Shown here piece by piece: positions 27,957 to 38,246 of a stretch of 64,000 bases of DNA (the first letter of the stretch is position 1; each line of letters opens with the position of its first letter). The notes under the pieces were generated by a model. That model had not been told where the DNA came from and searched no databases. It saw only the letters and a list, made by a program, of their open reading frames with translations. This stretch comes from Arthrobacter methylotrophus (lineage in GTDB: Bacteria > Actinomycetota > Actinomycetes > Actinomycetales > Micrococcaceae), in contig NZ_BAABED010000001.1 of NCBI RefSeq assembly GCF_039539965.1, positions 2,728,001 through 2,792,000 of the forward strand. The letters run 5' to 3'. The translations under genes were made by a program, and so were the position numbers.

Positions 27957-28742
27957 CTACCCCACCTGCGGACGCGAACCGAGAATATCCGAGCCAATTC
28001 TCAGGTGTGTCGCACCGAAGTGGACAGCAGCTTCAAGGTCCTGGCTCATCCCGGCGGATATCCCCACGGCACCCGGGTGCAACCGCCGCAGATCCATTGA
28101 AATACCGGCGAGTTTCTCGAACGCTTGCTCCGGGGACGCTCCGAGGGGAGCGACCGCCATCACGCCGGCTAGATGCAGCCCGGCTGCGGTAGCGATGGAT
28201 TCGGCGAGGCGTTCGACGTCGAACGGAGCAGCACCGCCGCGGTGGGCACCGGCGTCGAACGGAGCAGCACCGCCGCGGTGGGCACCGGCGTCGTCCTCGA
28301 GGCTGACCTGGATGTAGCAGTCAAGATCCGGCCTGCCGGACTCGGACTGTTGCCGAGCAACCGCCTTGGCCAGGGCCTCGGAGAGCTGCGCACGATCAAT
28401 TGATTGGACGGAGAATGCATACTTCGCGACCGACTTTGCCTTGTTGCTCTGCAATTGACCGATGAAGTGCCAGCGCACCGGGAGCCCGGCGAGCTCCGCG
28501 GACTTCCCTGCCGCTTCTTGGTCGCGGTTTTCGCCGACGTCCGTCACGCCCAGCGCCGCGAGCCGGGTGACATCCGCTGCGGGATGGAACTTGGTGACGA
28601 CAATCAGTTGGGGCTCTTCGCTGCGTCCAGCCGCCAGGGTTGCCGCAGAGATTCTCTGCCGGACGGCGGCGAGCCGTTCCCGCAGTTCGACTGTCCGCGG
28701 ATCAGTGCCGGCAGTACCAGCGGCCGGAGGGACTTCACTCAT
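27957..28742 (-). CDS. PLP-binding YggS family protein with internal duplication
   Basis: YggS proteins bind pyridoxal phosphate and help balance vitamin B6 and amino-acid pools. The 261-aa protein shows LIVVTKFHPAADVTRLAALG (PLP lysine in VTK), DVGENRDQEAAGKSAEL, RWHFIGQLQSNKAK, VQSIDR, LAGVMAVAPLG and SAGMSQDLEAAVHFGATHLRIGSDILG. Residues about 152-175 are two exact copies of DAGAHRGGAAPF, encoded by a 36-bp tandem duplication in the loop after YIQVSLED. The loop is on the barrel surface and the frame is kept, so the protein is probably functional. ATG 28742 overlaps the pgeF stop by 8 bp. Confidence 0.93.
   Translation of the reverse strand: MSEVPPAAGTAGTDPRTVELRERLAAVRQRISAATLAAGRSEEPQLIVVTKFHPAADVTRLAALGVTDVGENRDQEAAGKSAELAGLPVRWHFIGQLQSNKAKSVAKYAFSVQSIDRAQLSEALAKAVARQQSESGRPDLDCYIQVSLEDDAGAHRGGAAPFDAGAHRGGAAPFDVERLAESIATAAGLHLAGVMAVAPLGASPEQAFEKLAGISMDLRRLHPGAVGISAGMSQDLEAAVHFGATHLRIGSDILGSRPQVG
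28218..28289. repeat. exact 36-bp tandem duplication inside yggS
   Basis: Positions 28218-28253 and 28254-28289 are identical, base for base. Each unit encodes 12 residues of YggS in frame. Third-position identity shows the duplication is recent, or kept by slippage or conversion. Confidence 0.95.
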
Positions 28743-29430
28743 GCGTCCACACCAAACCTGCAAAGCGGCCTGTTTGCTGATTGCGCCGGTAGGAGTAAAG
28801 CCGGGCAGTCTCCCGGGTGCACTCCCCCGAGTACTCGACCGTGACGCCAAGCGCTTTCAACTGGGCCCGCACTCCGGCGGGCAGGTCCAGAGCAGGCGTA
28901 CCCCACGAGGTTGTGGACCAGGTTTCCGGCACAGCGGCAGCAACGTCCGCCCGCAACTGTTCGGGAACTTCGTAGCATGCGCCGCAAATGGAGGGGCCCA
29001 CCCAGGCGCTGATGGTCGCGGCACCGCGGCTGCGCATGTTCGCCACAGTGGCCGAAACGATATCTACAGCAACACCGGGCCGGCCGGCGTGGACCACCGC
29101 AAGGACTGAGTCGAGTTCGTCTTGCACTTCGCCCAACAGCACGACGGGGACGCAATCTGCCACCATGACCGCGAGCGGCTGGCCCCTGGACACCATGGCG
29201 TCAGCCGTTGGACCGTCGCCGTGCGCAGTGATGAATTCGACGGCGTTTCCGTGGACCTGGTTCATATATTGGAAATGCCGGTCGCCGAGCCCCGCTGCTG
29301 ATTCCAGCCGGGCCCGGCGCGCCATGACGTCGTCAGGAATGTCCGCGACGTGCAGTGCGAGGTTGCCTGCATCGACATCGGTGAACGCGACCGAGACTCC
29401 TGGCCGTACTTCTTTTCGCCACCAAAACAC
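28735..29430 (-). CDS. pgeF: PgeF-like peptidoglycan editing / laccase-domain protein
   Basis: The 231-aa protein belongs to the YfiH/PgeF (DUF152, multicopper polyphenol oxidase) family. Metal-site motifs are YMNQVHGN, AVMVADCVPVVL, VVHAGRPGV and GPSICGACYEVP. The usual HAGWRG is HAGRPG here. E. coli PgeF removes wrong amino acids from peptidoglycan precursors, and its place between ftsZ and yggS fits cell-wall quality control. GTG 29430 is the start, 38 bp after ftsZ. Confidence 0.92.
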   Translation of the reverse strand: MFWWRKEVRPGVSVAFTDVDAGNLALHVADIPDDVMARRARLESAAGLGDRHFQYMNQVHGNAVEFITAHGDGPTADAMVSRGQPLAVMVADCVPVVLLGEVQDELDSVLAVVHAGRPGVAVDIVSATVANMRSRGAATISAWVGPSICGACYEVPEQLRADVAAAVPETWSTTSWGTPALDLPAGVRAQLKALGVTVEYSGECTRETARLYSYRRNQQTGRFAGLVWTHE

Positions 29431-29468
29431 TACTGTCCGACTCTCCTGGAATGACGTGAACGAACCGG

Positions 29469-30701
29469 CTACTTCAGGAAGTCCGGAACGTCCAGGTCGT
29501 CGGTGCGGCTTCCGGAGAGGTCCGGCTCAACGACGGCCGGAAGGTCTACGTCGAAACCCGAGTCGGCAGGGAGTGCCGAGGGGCGCTGCTGGCCCCAGTT
29601 ACTCAAGCCCGAGGCGCCGATCCCGGCAGCAACGTGCTGCGGAGTCGAATAGGCCGGGGCAGCTGCGGGCGCTGCAGGACGGTCCGGGATCGAAGACGCC
29701 TGGTGCTGGCCCGACTGTTGGGAGGTGTGCTGGTTCATCGACGGTGAGGTGGCCTTGACGTCGTCAAAACCAGCGGCGATGACCGTGACGCGTGCTTCGT
29801 CACCCAAGGCGTCGTCAATGACGGCACCGAAGATGATGTTGGCCTCGGGGTGGGCCACTTCCTGCACGAGCCGCGCGGCTTCGTTGATTTCGAACAGACC
29901 GAGGTCCGATCCGCCCTGGATGGAGAGCAGAACGCCGTGGGCACCGTCGATCGACGCTTCCAGCAATGGCGAGGCAATGGCAAGCTCTGCCGCCTTCACC
30001 GCACGGTCCTCACCGCGTGCCGAGCCGATACCCATAAGGGCGGAGCCGGCGCCCTGCATGACGGACTTGACGTCGGCGAAGTCGAGGTTGATCAGGCCGG
30101 GCGTCGTGATGAGGTCCGTGATGCCCTGAACACCGGACAGGAGTACTTGGTCAGCGGAACGGAAGGCGTCCAGGACGGAGACGTTACGGTCGCTGATGGA
30201 GAGGAGGCGGTCGTTGGGGATGACGATGAGGGTATCGACTTCGTCGCGCAAGGCATCGATACCGGCCTCGGCGGAACCGGCGCGTCGGCGGCCTTCGAAA
30301 GTGAAGGGCCGCGTCACCACACCGATGGTCAGGGCACCGAGCGAGCGTGCAATCCGCGCCACGACGGGGGCGCCGCCGGTTCCGGTGCCGCCGCCTTCGC
30401 CTGCAGTGACGAAGACCATGTCGGCTCCACGAATTACTTCTTCGATCTCATCGGCGTGGTCCTCGGCGGCCTGGCGTCCGACGTCGGGGTTGGCGCCTGC
30501 TCCCAGACCGCGCGTGAGCTCGCGTCCGACGTCGAGCTTGACGTCCGCGTCGCTCATGAGGAGAGCCTGGGCATCGGTGTTGATAGCGATGAACTCGACG
30601 CCGCGAAGGCCGACTTCGATCATTCGGTTAACTGCATTCACGCCACCGCCGCCGATGCCGACGACCTTGATGACGGCCAAGTAATTCTGCGGTGCTGCCA
30701 C
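29469..30701 (-). CDS. ftsZ: cell division protein FtsZ
   Basis: FtsZ is the tubulin-like GTPase that forms the division ring. The 410-aa protein has [16 protein letters not shown], the tubulin signature GGGTGTG at residues 103-109, the T7 loop [11 protein letters not shown], a variable Pro/Ala/Gln linker and the C-terminal tail [10 protein letters not shown], which binds SepF. GTG 30701 is chosen because it gives the family start [15 protein letters not shown] and follows an AAGGGG site. A TTG 16 codons earlier lies in the promoter region. The gene has its own upstream region of 215 bp. Confidence 0.97.
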   Translation of the reverse strand: MAAPQNYLAVIKVVGIGGGGVNAVNRMIEVGLRGVEFIAINTDAQALLMSDADVKLDVGRELTRGLGAGANPDVGRQAAEDHADEIEEVIRGADMVFVTAGEGGGTGTGGAPVVARIARSLGALTIGVVTRPFTFEGRRRAGSAEAGIDALRDEVDTLIVIPNDRLLSISDRNVSVLDAFRSADQVLLSGVQGITDLITTPGLINLDFADVKSVMQGAGSALMGIGSARGEDRAVKAAELAIASPLLEASIDGAHGVLLSIQGGSDLGLFEINEAARLVQEVAHPEANIIFGAVIDDALGDEARVTVIAAGFDDVKATSPSMNQHTSQQSGQHQASSIPDRPAAPAAAPAYSTPQHVAAGIGASGLSNWGQQRPSALPADSGFDVDLPAVVEPDLSGSRTDDLDVPDFLK

Positions 30702-30770
30702 GTTTCGTGCCCCTTGCTTGTGTCCTATAGCGAAACAGATCGAGTCCAACTTGAATTCTTGGACCTTAAC

Positions 30771-30799
30771 CCTCTAGTTGAAGGTTATAGTTATGTCAA
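30771..30799 (-). promoter_or_regulatory. candidate ftsZ promoter
   Basis: On the minus strand TTGACA (30794-30799) and TAGAGG (30771-30776) are 17 bp apart, 70 bp before the ftsZ GTG. The -35 is perfect and the -10 is weak. This would allow ftsZ to be expressed apart from the upstream mur-fts operon. Confidence 0.6.
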
Positions 30800-30916
30800 G
30801 TAACTCCTAAGTGACGGTATGGGCTATGAATCCGACATTCAATGACCGCCTCCGCGTGTCGTGCGAAAGTCCGAAAAATAGCGCCATACATCAACGAAGT
30901 TACTTCCCGGAATTGG

Positions 30917-31756
30917 CTACTTCGTGAACGGGTGCCGCGGCGCGCTGACGTCGTAGACGTTCACTGGAACCTTGGGATTCGCCGGAGCCTTCAGCAACGC
31001 CTCGAGGACCCGCGCCTTCAGTTCCTTTTCGTCCGCATTCCCCCACACCACGATCTTGCCGTCCGTGAGCTTGAGCTCTACGGCGTCGGGCGACGTGGCC
31101 GAAGCGCTGGCCATCTTCGCCAGGACATCCGGCGGCAGCGTCGCAAGGACACTCGTGATCGCCTTGAACAGGTCCTGGTTGGCTCCTTGTCCGTCGACCA
31201 GGGGCAAGGGAACCGAGGCTGGATCCGCGGTTGACCCAAGCTGCACTCCATCGACATCAACCAAAAGATAGTTGTCCCCGCTCTTGACCAACGCCACCGG
31301 TACCCGCTCCACAATGTGGACCAAAAGTTCGGACGGCGGGCGCGCCTCGGTGCTCACGGAACGCACCTGGACCAACGGTTTGAGCAGCGCGGCGATTTCG
31401 GCGTCGCTGACCTGCGGAAGCGGCTTTCCCTTCACCGGTTCCAATGCTTTCTGGACAGCCCCCGGCTGGAGCAGCTTGGTGCCTTCGACCGACACCGTGC
31501 GCACGGCGAAAACCGGCGAATAGATCGCCGCAACGAGTATTCCGGCGACCAAAACGACGATGACCGCCAACGCCGTGAGCACCGTCCGCCGCCGTTTGCG
31601 TCCTTTCGGCTCCGGGAAGGCCAACACATTGCTGTCCTTGCCGCGAGCGGCTTCTTGGGGACCGCCGACGGAATCGTCGAGGCTGCGTTCAGCACTGACG
31701 ACTCCGGCCCGGGCTCCGGCCTTCCGCTTGAAAGTGGGCTTCCGGGTATCAGCCAC
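30917..31756 (-). CDS. ftsQ: cell division protein FtsQ
   Basis: FtsQ is a bitopic divisome protein linking FtsB/FtsL to the rest. The 279-aa protein has a charged cytoplasmic N-terminus (about 58 residues), one membrane helix (about 59-80, VLTALAVIVVLVAGILVAAIY), a POTRA domain beginning VRTVSVEGTKLLQPGAVQKAL, and a beta domain ending VNVYDVSAPRHPF. Its ATG overlaps the murC stop by 8 bp. It is the last gene of the overlapping chain before the ftsZ promoter region. Confidence 0.93.
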   Translation of the reverse strand: MADTRKPTFKRKAGARAGVVSAERSLDDSVGGPQEAARGKDSNVLAFPEPKGRKRRRTVLTALAVIVVLVAGILVAAIYSPVFAVRTVSVEGTKLLQPGAVQKALEPVKGKPLPQVSDAEIAALLKPLVQVRSVSTEARPPSELLVHIVERVPVALVKSGDNYLLVDVDGVQLGSTADPASVPLPLVDGQGANQDLFKAITSVLATLPPDVLAKMASASATSPDAVELKLTDGKIVVWGNADEKELKARVLEALLKAPANPKVPVNVYDVSAPRHPFTK

Positions 31757-33122
31757 CCAACAACTCCAGGATCCGGGGCCCGTAAGCCGTCACGTCGCCA
31801 GCTCCGACGGTCAAGACGATATCGCCCTCGCTGGCCACCGCAAGGACTGCGTCCAGCGCTTCCTGTCCGGCCCCCACCAGCCTGCCGTTCTTGAGGCGTT
31901 CCGTGATCATGGTGCTCGTGACCCCGGGAATGGGGTCTTCGCGGGCAGGGTAGATGTCCAGCACGAGCGCCGTGTCCGCTTCGCCGAGCGCCTCGGCAAA
32001 ATCTTCGGCGAATTCCCGGGTGCGCGAAAACAGGTGCGGCTGGAAGAGCACATGCACTTTGTTCCCGCCTGCCACGGAGCGGGCCGCGGACAAGGCAGCC
32101 CGGACCTCGGTGGGGTGGTGGGCGTAGTCATCATAGACCCGCACCCCTCTCCCCTGACCCTTGAATTCAAATCGCCGCGATGCTCCCGTGAAGCGGCCCA
32201 GGGCGGCCGCGGCGGCCTCTGGTGCCACTCCCAGTTCGACGGCGACGGCAAACGCTGCGGCCGCGTTCAGCGCGTTGTGCCGCCCGGGAACCTGAAGGTC
32301 AAGCCGGTACCGCTGTTCGTCGATGGACACCCAGACATCACCCGGACCTCCATCATGTAGGCGGATGTCGGCGTCCTCTGCCGTCCCGTAGCCCAGCACC
32401 CGGGTATTGCCCGCCGCACGGGTCCGTTCAGCGAGGGCCCGGGCGCCGTCGTCGTCGGCGCAGGCGAACAGCGCGCCTGCAGCCGGCAACAGTGCGGCGA
32501 AACTGTCGAAGGAGGCAAAGACGGCCTCTGGAGTGCCGTAGTAGTCCAGATGATCGGCCTCGACGTTGGTGACAACGGCGATGAGGGGCCTGTAGTTGAG
32601 GAAGGAACCATCCGATTCGTCGGCCTCGGCGACGAAGATGTCCGAGCTGCCGTGCGCTGCGTTGACGCCTAGGGCGGGCACGTTGGCCCCGATGGCAAAC
32701 GACGGATCCAGGCCCGCTTCCTTGAGCAAAACAGCCACCATTGACGTGGTGGTGGACTTGCCGTGCGTGCCGGCCACGGTCACCACGCGGTCCGCGCCCA
32801 TGGTTGCCGCGAGGGCCTCGGAACGGTGGAGCACGGGAAGTCCTGCCGCGCGGGCCGCTTCCAATTCCGGGTTGTCAGTCCTGATGGCTGAACCTGCGAC
32901 GACGGTCTGCGCCTCACCAAGATTTTCAGCGGCGTAGCCGACGGAGATCCGAGCCCCGGCGGACCGCAGGTCCTGCATGACGGGCAGGTCTTTGGCATCC
33001 GAGCCGCTTACCGGAACTCCGCGGGCCACCATGATCCGCGCGACGGCGGACATGCCCACCCCGCCGATGCCGATGAAGTGAACCCGGCCGAGGGACGAGA
33101 GGTCTGTGAGGGGCTGGGTCAT
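31749..33122 (-). CDS. murC: UDP-N-acetylmuramate--L-alanine ligase
   Basis: MurC adds the first amino acid (L-Ala) to UDP-MurNAc. The 457-aa protein has the N-terminal [17 protein letters not shown] nucleotide-binding fold, the Mur ligase P-loop [38 protein letters not shown] and [11 protein letters not shown]. It overlaps murG by 4 bp and ftsQ by 8 bp, so the three are translated together. Confidence 0.97.
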   Translation of the reverse strand: MTQPLTDLSSLGRVHFIGIGGVGMSAVARIMVARGVPVSGSDAKDLPVMQDLRSAGARISVGYAAENLGEAQTVVAGSAIRTDNPELEAARAAGLPVLHRSEALAATMGADRVVTVAGTHGKSTTTSMVAVLLKEAGLDPSFAIGANVPALGVNAAHGSSDIFVAEADESDGSFLNYRPLIAVVTNVEADHLDYYGTPEAVFASFDSFAALLPAAGALFACADDDGARALAERTRAAGNTRVLGYGTAEDADIRLHDGGPGDVWVSIDEQRYRLDLQVPGRHNALNAAAAFAVAVELGVAPEAAAAALGRFTGASRRFEFKGQGRGVRVYDDYAHHPTEVRAALSAARSVAGGNKVHVLFQPHLFSRTREFAEDFAEALGEADTALVLDIYPAREDPIPGVTSTMITERLKNGRLVGAGQEALDAVLAVASEGDIVLTVGAGDVTAYGPRILELLGG

Positions 33123-34240
33123 TCGGATACCGCTTCCAAGACGAGATCAGCCACCCGCTGATCAGCATTTCTGATGCCAAGTCCTTTTGCCTTGCTGGCC
33201 ATATCCTCAAGGCGGGCTTGATCCGTGAGCAGCGGAATCAACTCGGCTTTGAGCCACTCCGCGGTCAGCGCCCCATCATCGACCAGAAGCGCCGCGCCTG
33301 CCTTGACCAAGGCGGAAGCGTTCATGGCCTGCTCGCCGTTCCCGACCGGCAATGGAACGAATACCGCAGGAAGCCCGACGGCGGCCACCTCGCTTACTGT
33401 TGCGGCTCCGGAGCGGGCAAGGAGGACATCCGCTGCCGCGTAGACGTTTTCCATGCCGTCCACGTATTCCACCTGATGGTAGCCGTCGGCTGCCAGGAGG
33501 GCGCCGCCGGCGTTCGTCACGGCCTTGCCGCGGCCGGTGATGTGGAGTGTTTGGATCCCGGCTTCGGCCAAAGCGGCAACGGCGCCGGCGATGGTGAGGT
33601 TGATGCTCTGGGCTCCGGAAGAACCGCCCGTGACGATGAGTGCAGGTTGTCCGGCATCCAGGCCCAGGGATCGTCTGGCGGCCGCACGGCCGGCCGCACG
33701 ATCCAAACCGGCGATGGCCTTGCGCATGGGCATGCCGACGTGGCGGGCGTGCCTCAACCTGGTCTCCGGGAAGGCCACGGCAACATGCTTGGTGAACATC
33801 GCCCCGACCCTGTTCGCAAGCCCGGGGCGGGTGTTGGCCTCATGAATGACGATGGGGATCTTCCGGCGCCATGCCGCAAGGTACATCGGCGTGCAGACGT
33901 AGCCACCCACGCCCAGCAAGACGTCGGCTTGGGCATCGTCGAGAATACGGCCGGCCTGTTTGACGGCTGCCGCGAGCCTCCCGGGCAATTTGAACAGATC
34001 TGCGGAAGGTTTCCGGGGAAACGGAACCCTATCAATCGTGGCCAGCTCGTATCCCGCGGCCGGAACGAGGCGGGTTTCCATTCCATTCGGCGTCCCGACG
34101 GCAAGGATGGCCGCATCCGGCCGCAGCGACTTGAGGGCATCGGCGATGGCGAGCAAGGGACTGATGTGTCCTGCCGTCCCGCCGCCGGCCAACACCACGG
34201 AGAGAGGCTTGGGCTGGGAATTCTGGGGTTGGGAATTCAT
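33119..34240 (-). CDS. murG: MurG lipid II synthase
   Basis: MurG transfers GlcNAc from UDP-GlcNAc to lipid I, making lipid II at the inner face of the membrane. The 373-aa GT-B glycosyltransferase shows [72 protein letters not shown], and the C-terminal [24 protein letters not shown] where the donor binds. It starts 6 bp after ftsW. Confidence 0.97.
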   Translation of the reverse strand: MNSQPQNSQPKPLSVVLAGGGTAGHISPLLAIADALKSLRPDAAILAVGTPNGMETRLVPAAGYELATIDRVPFPRKPSADLFKLPGRLAAAVKQAGRILDDAQADVLLGVGGYVCTPMYLAAWRRKIPIVIHEANTRPGLANRVGAMFTKHVAVAFPETRLRHARHVGMPMRKAIAGLDRAAGRAAARRSLGLDAGQPALIVTGGSSGAQSINLTIAGAVAALAEAGIQTLHITGRGKAVTNAGGALLAADGYHQVEYVDGMENVYAAADVLLARSGAATVSEVAAVGLPAVFVPLPVGNGEQAMNASALVKAGAALLVDDGALTAEWLKAELIPLLTDQARLEDMASKAKGLGIRNADQRVADLVLEAVSE

Positions 34241-34246
34241 GGAGTG

Positions 34247-35551
34247 CTATGTACGCTTTCGTGCAGGTTTCACAAGACGCCAACGCGGCTTGGAGGGGCT
34301 GGCAGAAGCCGTTTGTGCCCGGGCCAAAGACAACACTACGCCCACGCCGCATAGTGACATCACCAACGCTGAACCGCCATAGGAGATGAAAGGCAGCGGA
34401 ACACCGATCACGGGAAGCAAACCTGCCACCATGGCCATGTTGATGACGGCTTGCCCCAGCATCCAAGCCATGATCGATCCGCCCAACACACGGGCGAACA
34501 AGTCTTCCTGGTGGCTCACGACTCGATAGATGGCAACGGCCAGCAACGCGAAGAGCACCAAGACCACGATGGTTCCCACCAGGCCGAGTTCCTCCCCGAT
34601 GACCGCGAAGATGAAGTCATTGTGGGCTTCAGGGATCCACTGGTACTTTTGCCGGCTCTGGCCGAGCCCCACGCCAAGCCAACCACCGGAAGCCAGCGCG
34701 TTCATGCCCTGTTCACTCTGGAAGCCAATGTCGCTTGCCCCCGCGCAGCTCTGCCCCATCCACGATGTAATACGGCACATCCGGTTTCCGCTGGTGGCCG
34801 CGAGTATCAGGGCTGCAGCGGCGGCAACACCACCCGCCGCAGCGAAGAGCTTCAGATTGACGCCGCCGAAAAACAGGCCGGCAGCCATAATGAGCATGAC
34901 CACCAGCGAGGTGCCGAGGTCGTGGCCTGCAACGATCAGGCCAATGATGCAAAACGAGACCGGGACGATCGGGACCAGTGCGTGCGTCCACTTGTCGAGG
35001 AGCTTTGCCTTCACCGAAAGGACCGTGGCCATCCAGAGCACTAGCGCGAATTTGGCATACTCCGACGGCTGGAAGGTGAACCCACCTATCTCGATCCAGT
35101 TCTGGTTGCCCAGGACCCGCTTACCGATCACCAGGACGAGCATCAACAAGGCAACGGCAAGCACAATGGCCGGCCACGCGAACCTCTTCAGCCACAGGAC
35201 GTTGACTCGTGAAAGCACCAGCATTGCAACGATGCCGATACCGGCAAACATGCCTTGCTTTGTGGCGATGGAGTATGGGGATTCCCCGGCCGCAATCGAT
35301 TCGACGCTGGAGGCGGACAGGACCATGATGATCCCGATGGCCGTCAATGCGAGTGTCGCGCCAAGGATCAGGTAATAGGTAGAGCCGTTAGTCGGCTTGC
35401 CGTTTCCTTCGAGGTTCGACCAAAATCCGGCGACCCCGGACCGAATACGCGACGGTAGCGAGGCTCGAGCAGCGCCTGCCGCGCGTCCAGCAGGGGCTGC
35501 CTTAGCGGCCCGAGTCCGCCCGGGCCCCCTGCGCGTGGGCGTGCTGACCAT
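34247..35551 (-). CDS. ftsW: FtsW peptidoglycan glycosyltransferase (SEDS)
   Basis: FtsW polymerises lipid II at the septum with its partner FtsI. The 434-aa SEDS protein has about ten membrane helices after a 50-residue basic Ala/Arg/Gly-rich tail. Typical segments are LGNQNWIEIGGFTFQPSEYAKFAL, read in two parts, HNDFIFAVIGEELGLVG and GVPLPFISYGGSALVMSL near the C-terminus. The putative catalytic Asp region is in VAGHDLGTSLV. The ATG lies 2 bp after murD. Confidence 0.96.
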   Translation of the reverse strand: MVSTPTRRGPGRTRAAKAAPAGRAAGAARASLPSRIRSGVAGFWSNLEGNGKPTNGSTYYLILGATLALTAIGIIMVLSASSVESIAAGESPYSIATKQGMFAGIGIVAMLVLSRVNVLWLKRFAWPAIVLAVALLMLVLVIGKRVLGNQNWIEIGGFTFQPSEYAKFALVLWMATVLSVKAKLLDKWTHALVPIVPVSFCIIGLIVAGHDLGTSLVVMLIMAAGLFFGGVNLKLFAAAGGVAAAAALILAATSGNRMCRITSWMGQSCAGASDIGFQSEQGMNALASGGWLGVGLGQSRQKYQWIPEAHNDFIFAVIGEELGLVGTIVVLVLFALLAVAIYRVVSHQEDLFARVLGGSIMAWMLGQAVINMAMVAGLLPVIGVPLPFISYGGSALVMSLCGVGVVLSLARAQTASASPSKPRWRLVKPARKRT

Positions 35552-35553
35552 TG

Positions 35554-37140
35554 CTACTCCTCGGTGGTCTGTGCCTGGCCTTCCACAAGATCGCGCACTG
35601 CCCGGATGAAAGCATCGCCACGGTGAGCGTAGGAAGAGAACTGGTCCATGGAGGCAGCCGCCGGGGCCATCAGCACAGTATCGCCGGACACGGCGATACT
35701 GGCTGCCGACTCGACAGCGTGGGCCATGACGGTGTCGCCGAAGATCGGAGACGGTTCCGCGGCGGCACCAGCTGAATCGGCGGACTGCACCATTTCAGTG
35801 TCGCTCTTGGGCTGCCCGATTACGGGCACATCCGGCGCGTGTCGTTGGAGGGAGGCTTCAAGATCCGCGGTATCGGATCCGATCAGCACCACGGCCTTGA
35901 GCCTGCGTGCGTTGCCCTTGACCAAGTCGTCATAGTTGACGCCCTTGGACAATCCGCCCGCAATCCAAACGACGTTCCTGAATGCCGACAGGGCCGCCGA
36001 GGCGGCGTGTGGATTGGTCGCCTTGGAATCGTTGACCCAAAGCACACCGTTCTGCCTAGCCACAGGCTGGATCCGGTGGTCTCCCGGGAGATAGTTCCTG
36101 AGACCCTCGCGCACTGCCGCCGGATCCACGCCATAAGCGCGCACCAGTGCCGCAGCAGCCAGAGCGTTGGCAACCATATGGCGTGGAGCAGCCAGGCCCA
36201 GATCCGCCAGCGCGGCAAGTTCCACGGCGGAGCTCTTGCGTTCTTCGAGGAACGCACGGTCCACGAGCAACCCCTCGACGACGCCGAGCATGCTCACGGC
36301 CGGAGTCAATGTGGTGAAGCCGATTGCCCGGCAGCCCTCCACTACGTCGGCGTTTTCCACCATGCGTTCGGTCTCGATCTGCTCGGCGTTGTAGATGCAC
36401 GCCTTCTGGGTGTTCTTGAAGATCTTCGCCTTGTCCGCGAGGTAGGACTCGTAGGATCCGTGCCAGTCAACGTGGTCCTCCGCAACATTGAGGCAGACAC
36501 TGGCGACCGGAGAGATCGACTCACTCCAGTGCAGCTGGAAGCTGGAGAGTTCAACCGCGAAAGCATCGTATTCCACCGGGTCGCGGAGGGCATCAAGGAT
36601 GGGAGTGCCCACATTCCCCACGGCGATCGCTTTGAGGCCCGATGCCTGCAGCATGGCCTCGGTCATGCCCACCGTGGTGGTTTTGCCGTTGGTACCGGTG
36701 ATCGTGAGCCAGTCCGCGGTCTTGTGGCCTTTGCGTTCGCGCACCCGCCATGCGAGTTCGACGTCGCCCCACACTGGCACGTGGGCACGCTTGGCAGCTG
36801 CCAGGAGGGACTGGTCCGGGCGCCAGCCCGGTGACGTCACCACAAGTTCGGCCTTTTCACCGTCCACCAAAGGCAACTTCTTGACGGCGTCCTGGCCGAG
36901 GAGGACGTCGGCAGCGCCCACGATCTTCAAGGTATCCGCCTGGGCCGCGGCCTTAGCGCTCGTGGCGGCGTCGACCACCACCACCCGCGCACCGAGTTCG
37001 ATAAGGGTGTCGGCGGCAGCGAAACCGGAGACGCCGATGCCCGTCACAACGACGCGCAGGCCTTTCCATTCGGAATCCCAGCTGACGAGGTTCTCAAGCC
37101 GGTCATTGGCCGAAGGTTTGGTTTCAGGAATTGCGCTCAC
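35554..37140 (-). CDS. murD: UDP-N-acetylmuramoylalanine--D-glutamate ligase
   Basis: MurD adds D-Glu to UDP-MurNAc-L-Ala. The 528-aa protein has the N-terminal Rossmann part ([21 protein letters not shown]), the P-loop [13 protein letters not shown], the catalytic region [17 protein letters not shown] and [17 protein letters not shown]. It is longer than E. coli MurD because of loops around 420-460 ([20 protein letters not shown]). I choose GTG 37140, which overlaps the mraY stop as GTGA. ATG 37155, five codons earlier, lies inside mraY without a better ribosome site. Confidence 0.95.
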   Translation of the reverse strand: MSAIPETKPSANDRLENLVSWDSEWKGLRVVVTGIGVSGFAAADTLIELGARVVVVDAATSAKAAAQADTLKIVGAADVLLGQDAVKKLPLVDGEKAELVVTSPGWRPDQSLLAAAKRAHVPVWGDVELAWRVRERKGHKTADWLTITGTNGKTTTVGMTEAMLQASGLKAIAVGNVGTPILDALRDPVEYDAFAVELSSFQLHWSESISPVASVCLNVAEDHVDWHGSYESYLADKAKIFKNTQKACIYNAEQIETERMVENADVVEGCRAIGFTTLTPAVSMLGVVEGLLVDRAFLEERKSSAVELAALADLGLAAPRHMVANALAAAALVRAYGVDPAAVREGLRNYLPGDHRIQPVARQNGVLWVNDSKATNPHAASAALSAFRNVVWIAGGLSKGVNYDDLVKGNARRLKAVVLIGSDTADLEASLQRHAPDVPVIGQPKSDTEMVQSADSAGAAAEPSPIFGDTVMAHAVESAASIAVSGDTVLMAPAAASMDQFSSYAHRGDAFIRAVRDLVEGQAQTTEE

Positions 37141-38246
37141 AGCAGCACCACCCATTCAGCATAGAAAATCCCAAGGCCGGCGGCCACGAACAGGCCACAA
37201 AGAATCCAGAATCGGACAACCACCGTGATCTCGGCCCAACCCTTGAGTTCGAAATGATGTTGCAGGGGGGCCATTTTAAAGACCCGCTTACCCTTGGTGA
37301 CTTTGAAATAGCCCACCTGGATGATGACGGACAGGGTGATCAGGACGAAGAGGCCGCCGATGATCCCCAAGAGAAGCTCGGTGCGGGAGAGGATCGCAAA
37401 GCCGGCCACCGCGCCGCCGATGGCCAGGGAACCGGTGTCACCCATGAAGATCTTTGCCGGGGATGTGTTCCACCAAAGGAAGCCCACCAGCGCAGCACTG
37501 CAGATAGCCGCCAAGAGTGCCAGGTCAAGCGGATCACGGACCGAATAGCAGCCGCTGCCCGCTTCGCGCGGTGAACCACAAGCCTGGTTGTTTTGCCAGA
37601 TTCCCATGAGTGTGTAGGCCCCGAAGACCATGATCGAGGCGCCCGCGGCGAGGCCGTCCAATCCGTCTGTCAGGTTGACGCCGTTGGTCGCTGCGGTGAC
37701 GATCAGGTTCGACCAGATGACGAACAGGATGGCTCCCAGGACGGTACCTCCGAAGGCCAGGTTCAGCCACGGAATGTCGCGCACCAGGGAAATATGCGTG
37801 GAGGCCGGTGTAATCCCCTGGGAGTCGGGGAAGTTCAGGACCAGCACGGCGAAGACAATACCGACGAACGCTTGGAGGATCAACTTGGCTTTGGCATTGA
37901 GCCCCAGGCTGCGTTGCTTCGATATCTTGATGAAGTCATCGAGGAAACCAACGAATCCCATGCCGACCATAAGGAACAACAACAACAAGCCTGAAGCGGA
38001 CGGCCCCGGTGAATGCGGATTCATCATCCACATGATCAGGTGGGTCACTCCGTAGCTGATGAGAACTGCGGCCACCACGACGGTGCCGCCCATCGTGGGT
38101 GTACCACGTTTGGTGTGGTGGGACGTGGGGCCGTCGTCCCGGATGAACTGGCCGTAGCCCTTGGTGACAAGGAACCGGATGAAGAGTGGTGTTCCGATCA
38201 AGGCCACCAGGAGGGCGACGCCTGCGCCGATCAACAGTGCAATCAC
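37137..38246 (-). CDS. mraY: phospho-MurNAc-pentapeptide translocase MraY
   Basis: MraY attaches the pentapeptide precursor to undecaprenyl phosphate, making lipid I. The 369-aa protein has ten membrane segments and the family signatures [55 protein letters not shown] and [12 protein letters not shown], which supply the Mg-binding aspartates. The GTG start overlaps murF by 4 bp and its stop overlaps murD by 4 bp. Confidence 0.97.
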   Translation of the reverse strand: MIALLIGAGVALLVALIGTPLFIRFLVTKGYGQFIRDDGPTSHHTKRGTPTMGGTVVVAAVLISYGVTHLIMWMMNPHSPGPSASGLLLLFLMVGMGFVGFLDDFIKISKQRSLGLNAKAKLILQAFVGIVFAVLVLNFPDSQGITPASTHISLVRDIPWLNLAFGGTVLGAILFVIWSNLIVTAATNGVNLTDGLDGLAAGASIMVFGAYTLMGIWQNNQACGSPREAGSGCYSVRDPLDLALLAAICSAALVGFLWWNTSPAKIFMGDTGSLAIGGAVAGFAILSRTELLLGIIGGLFVLITLSVIIQVGYFKVTKGKRVFKMAPLQHHFELKGWAEITVVVRFWILCGLFVAAGLGIFYAEWVVLL

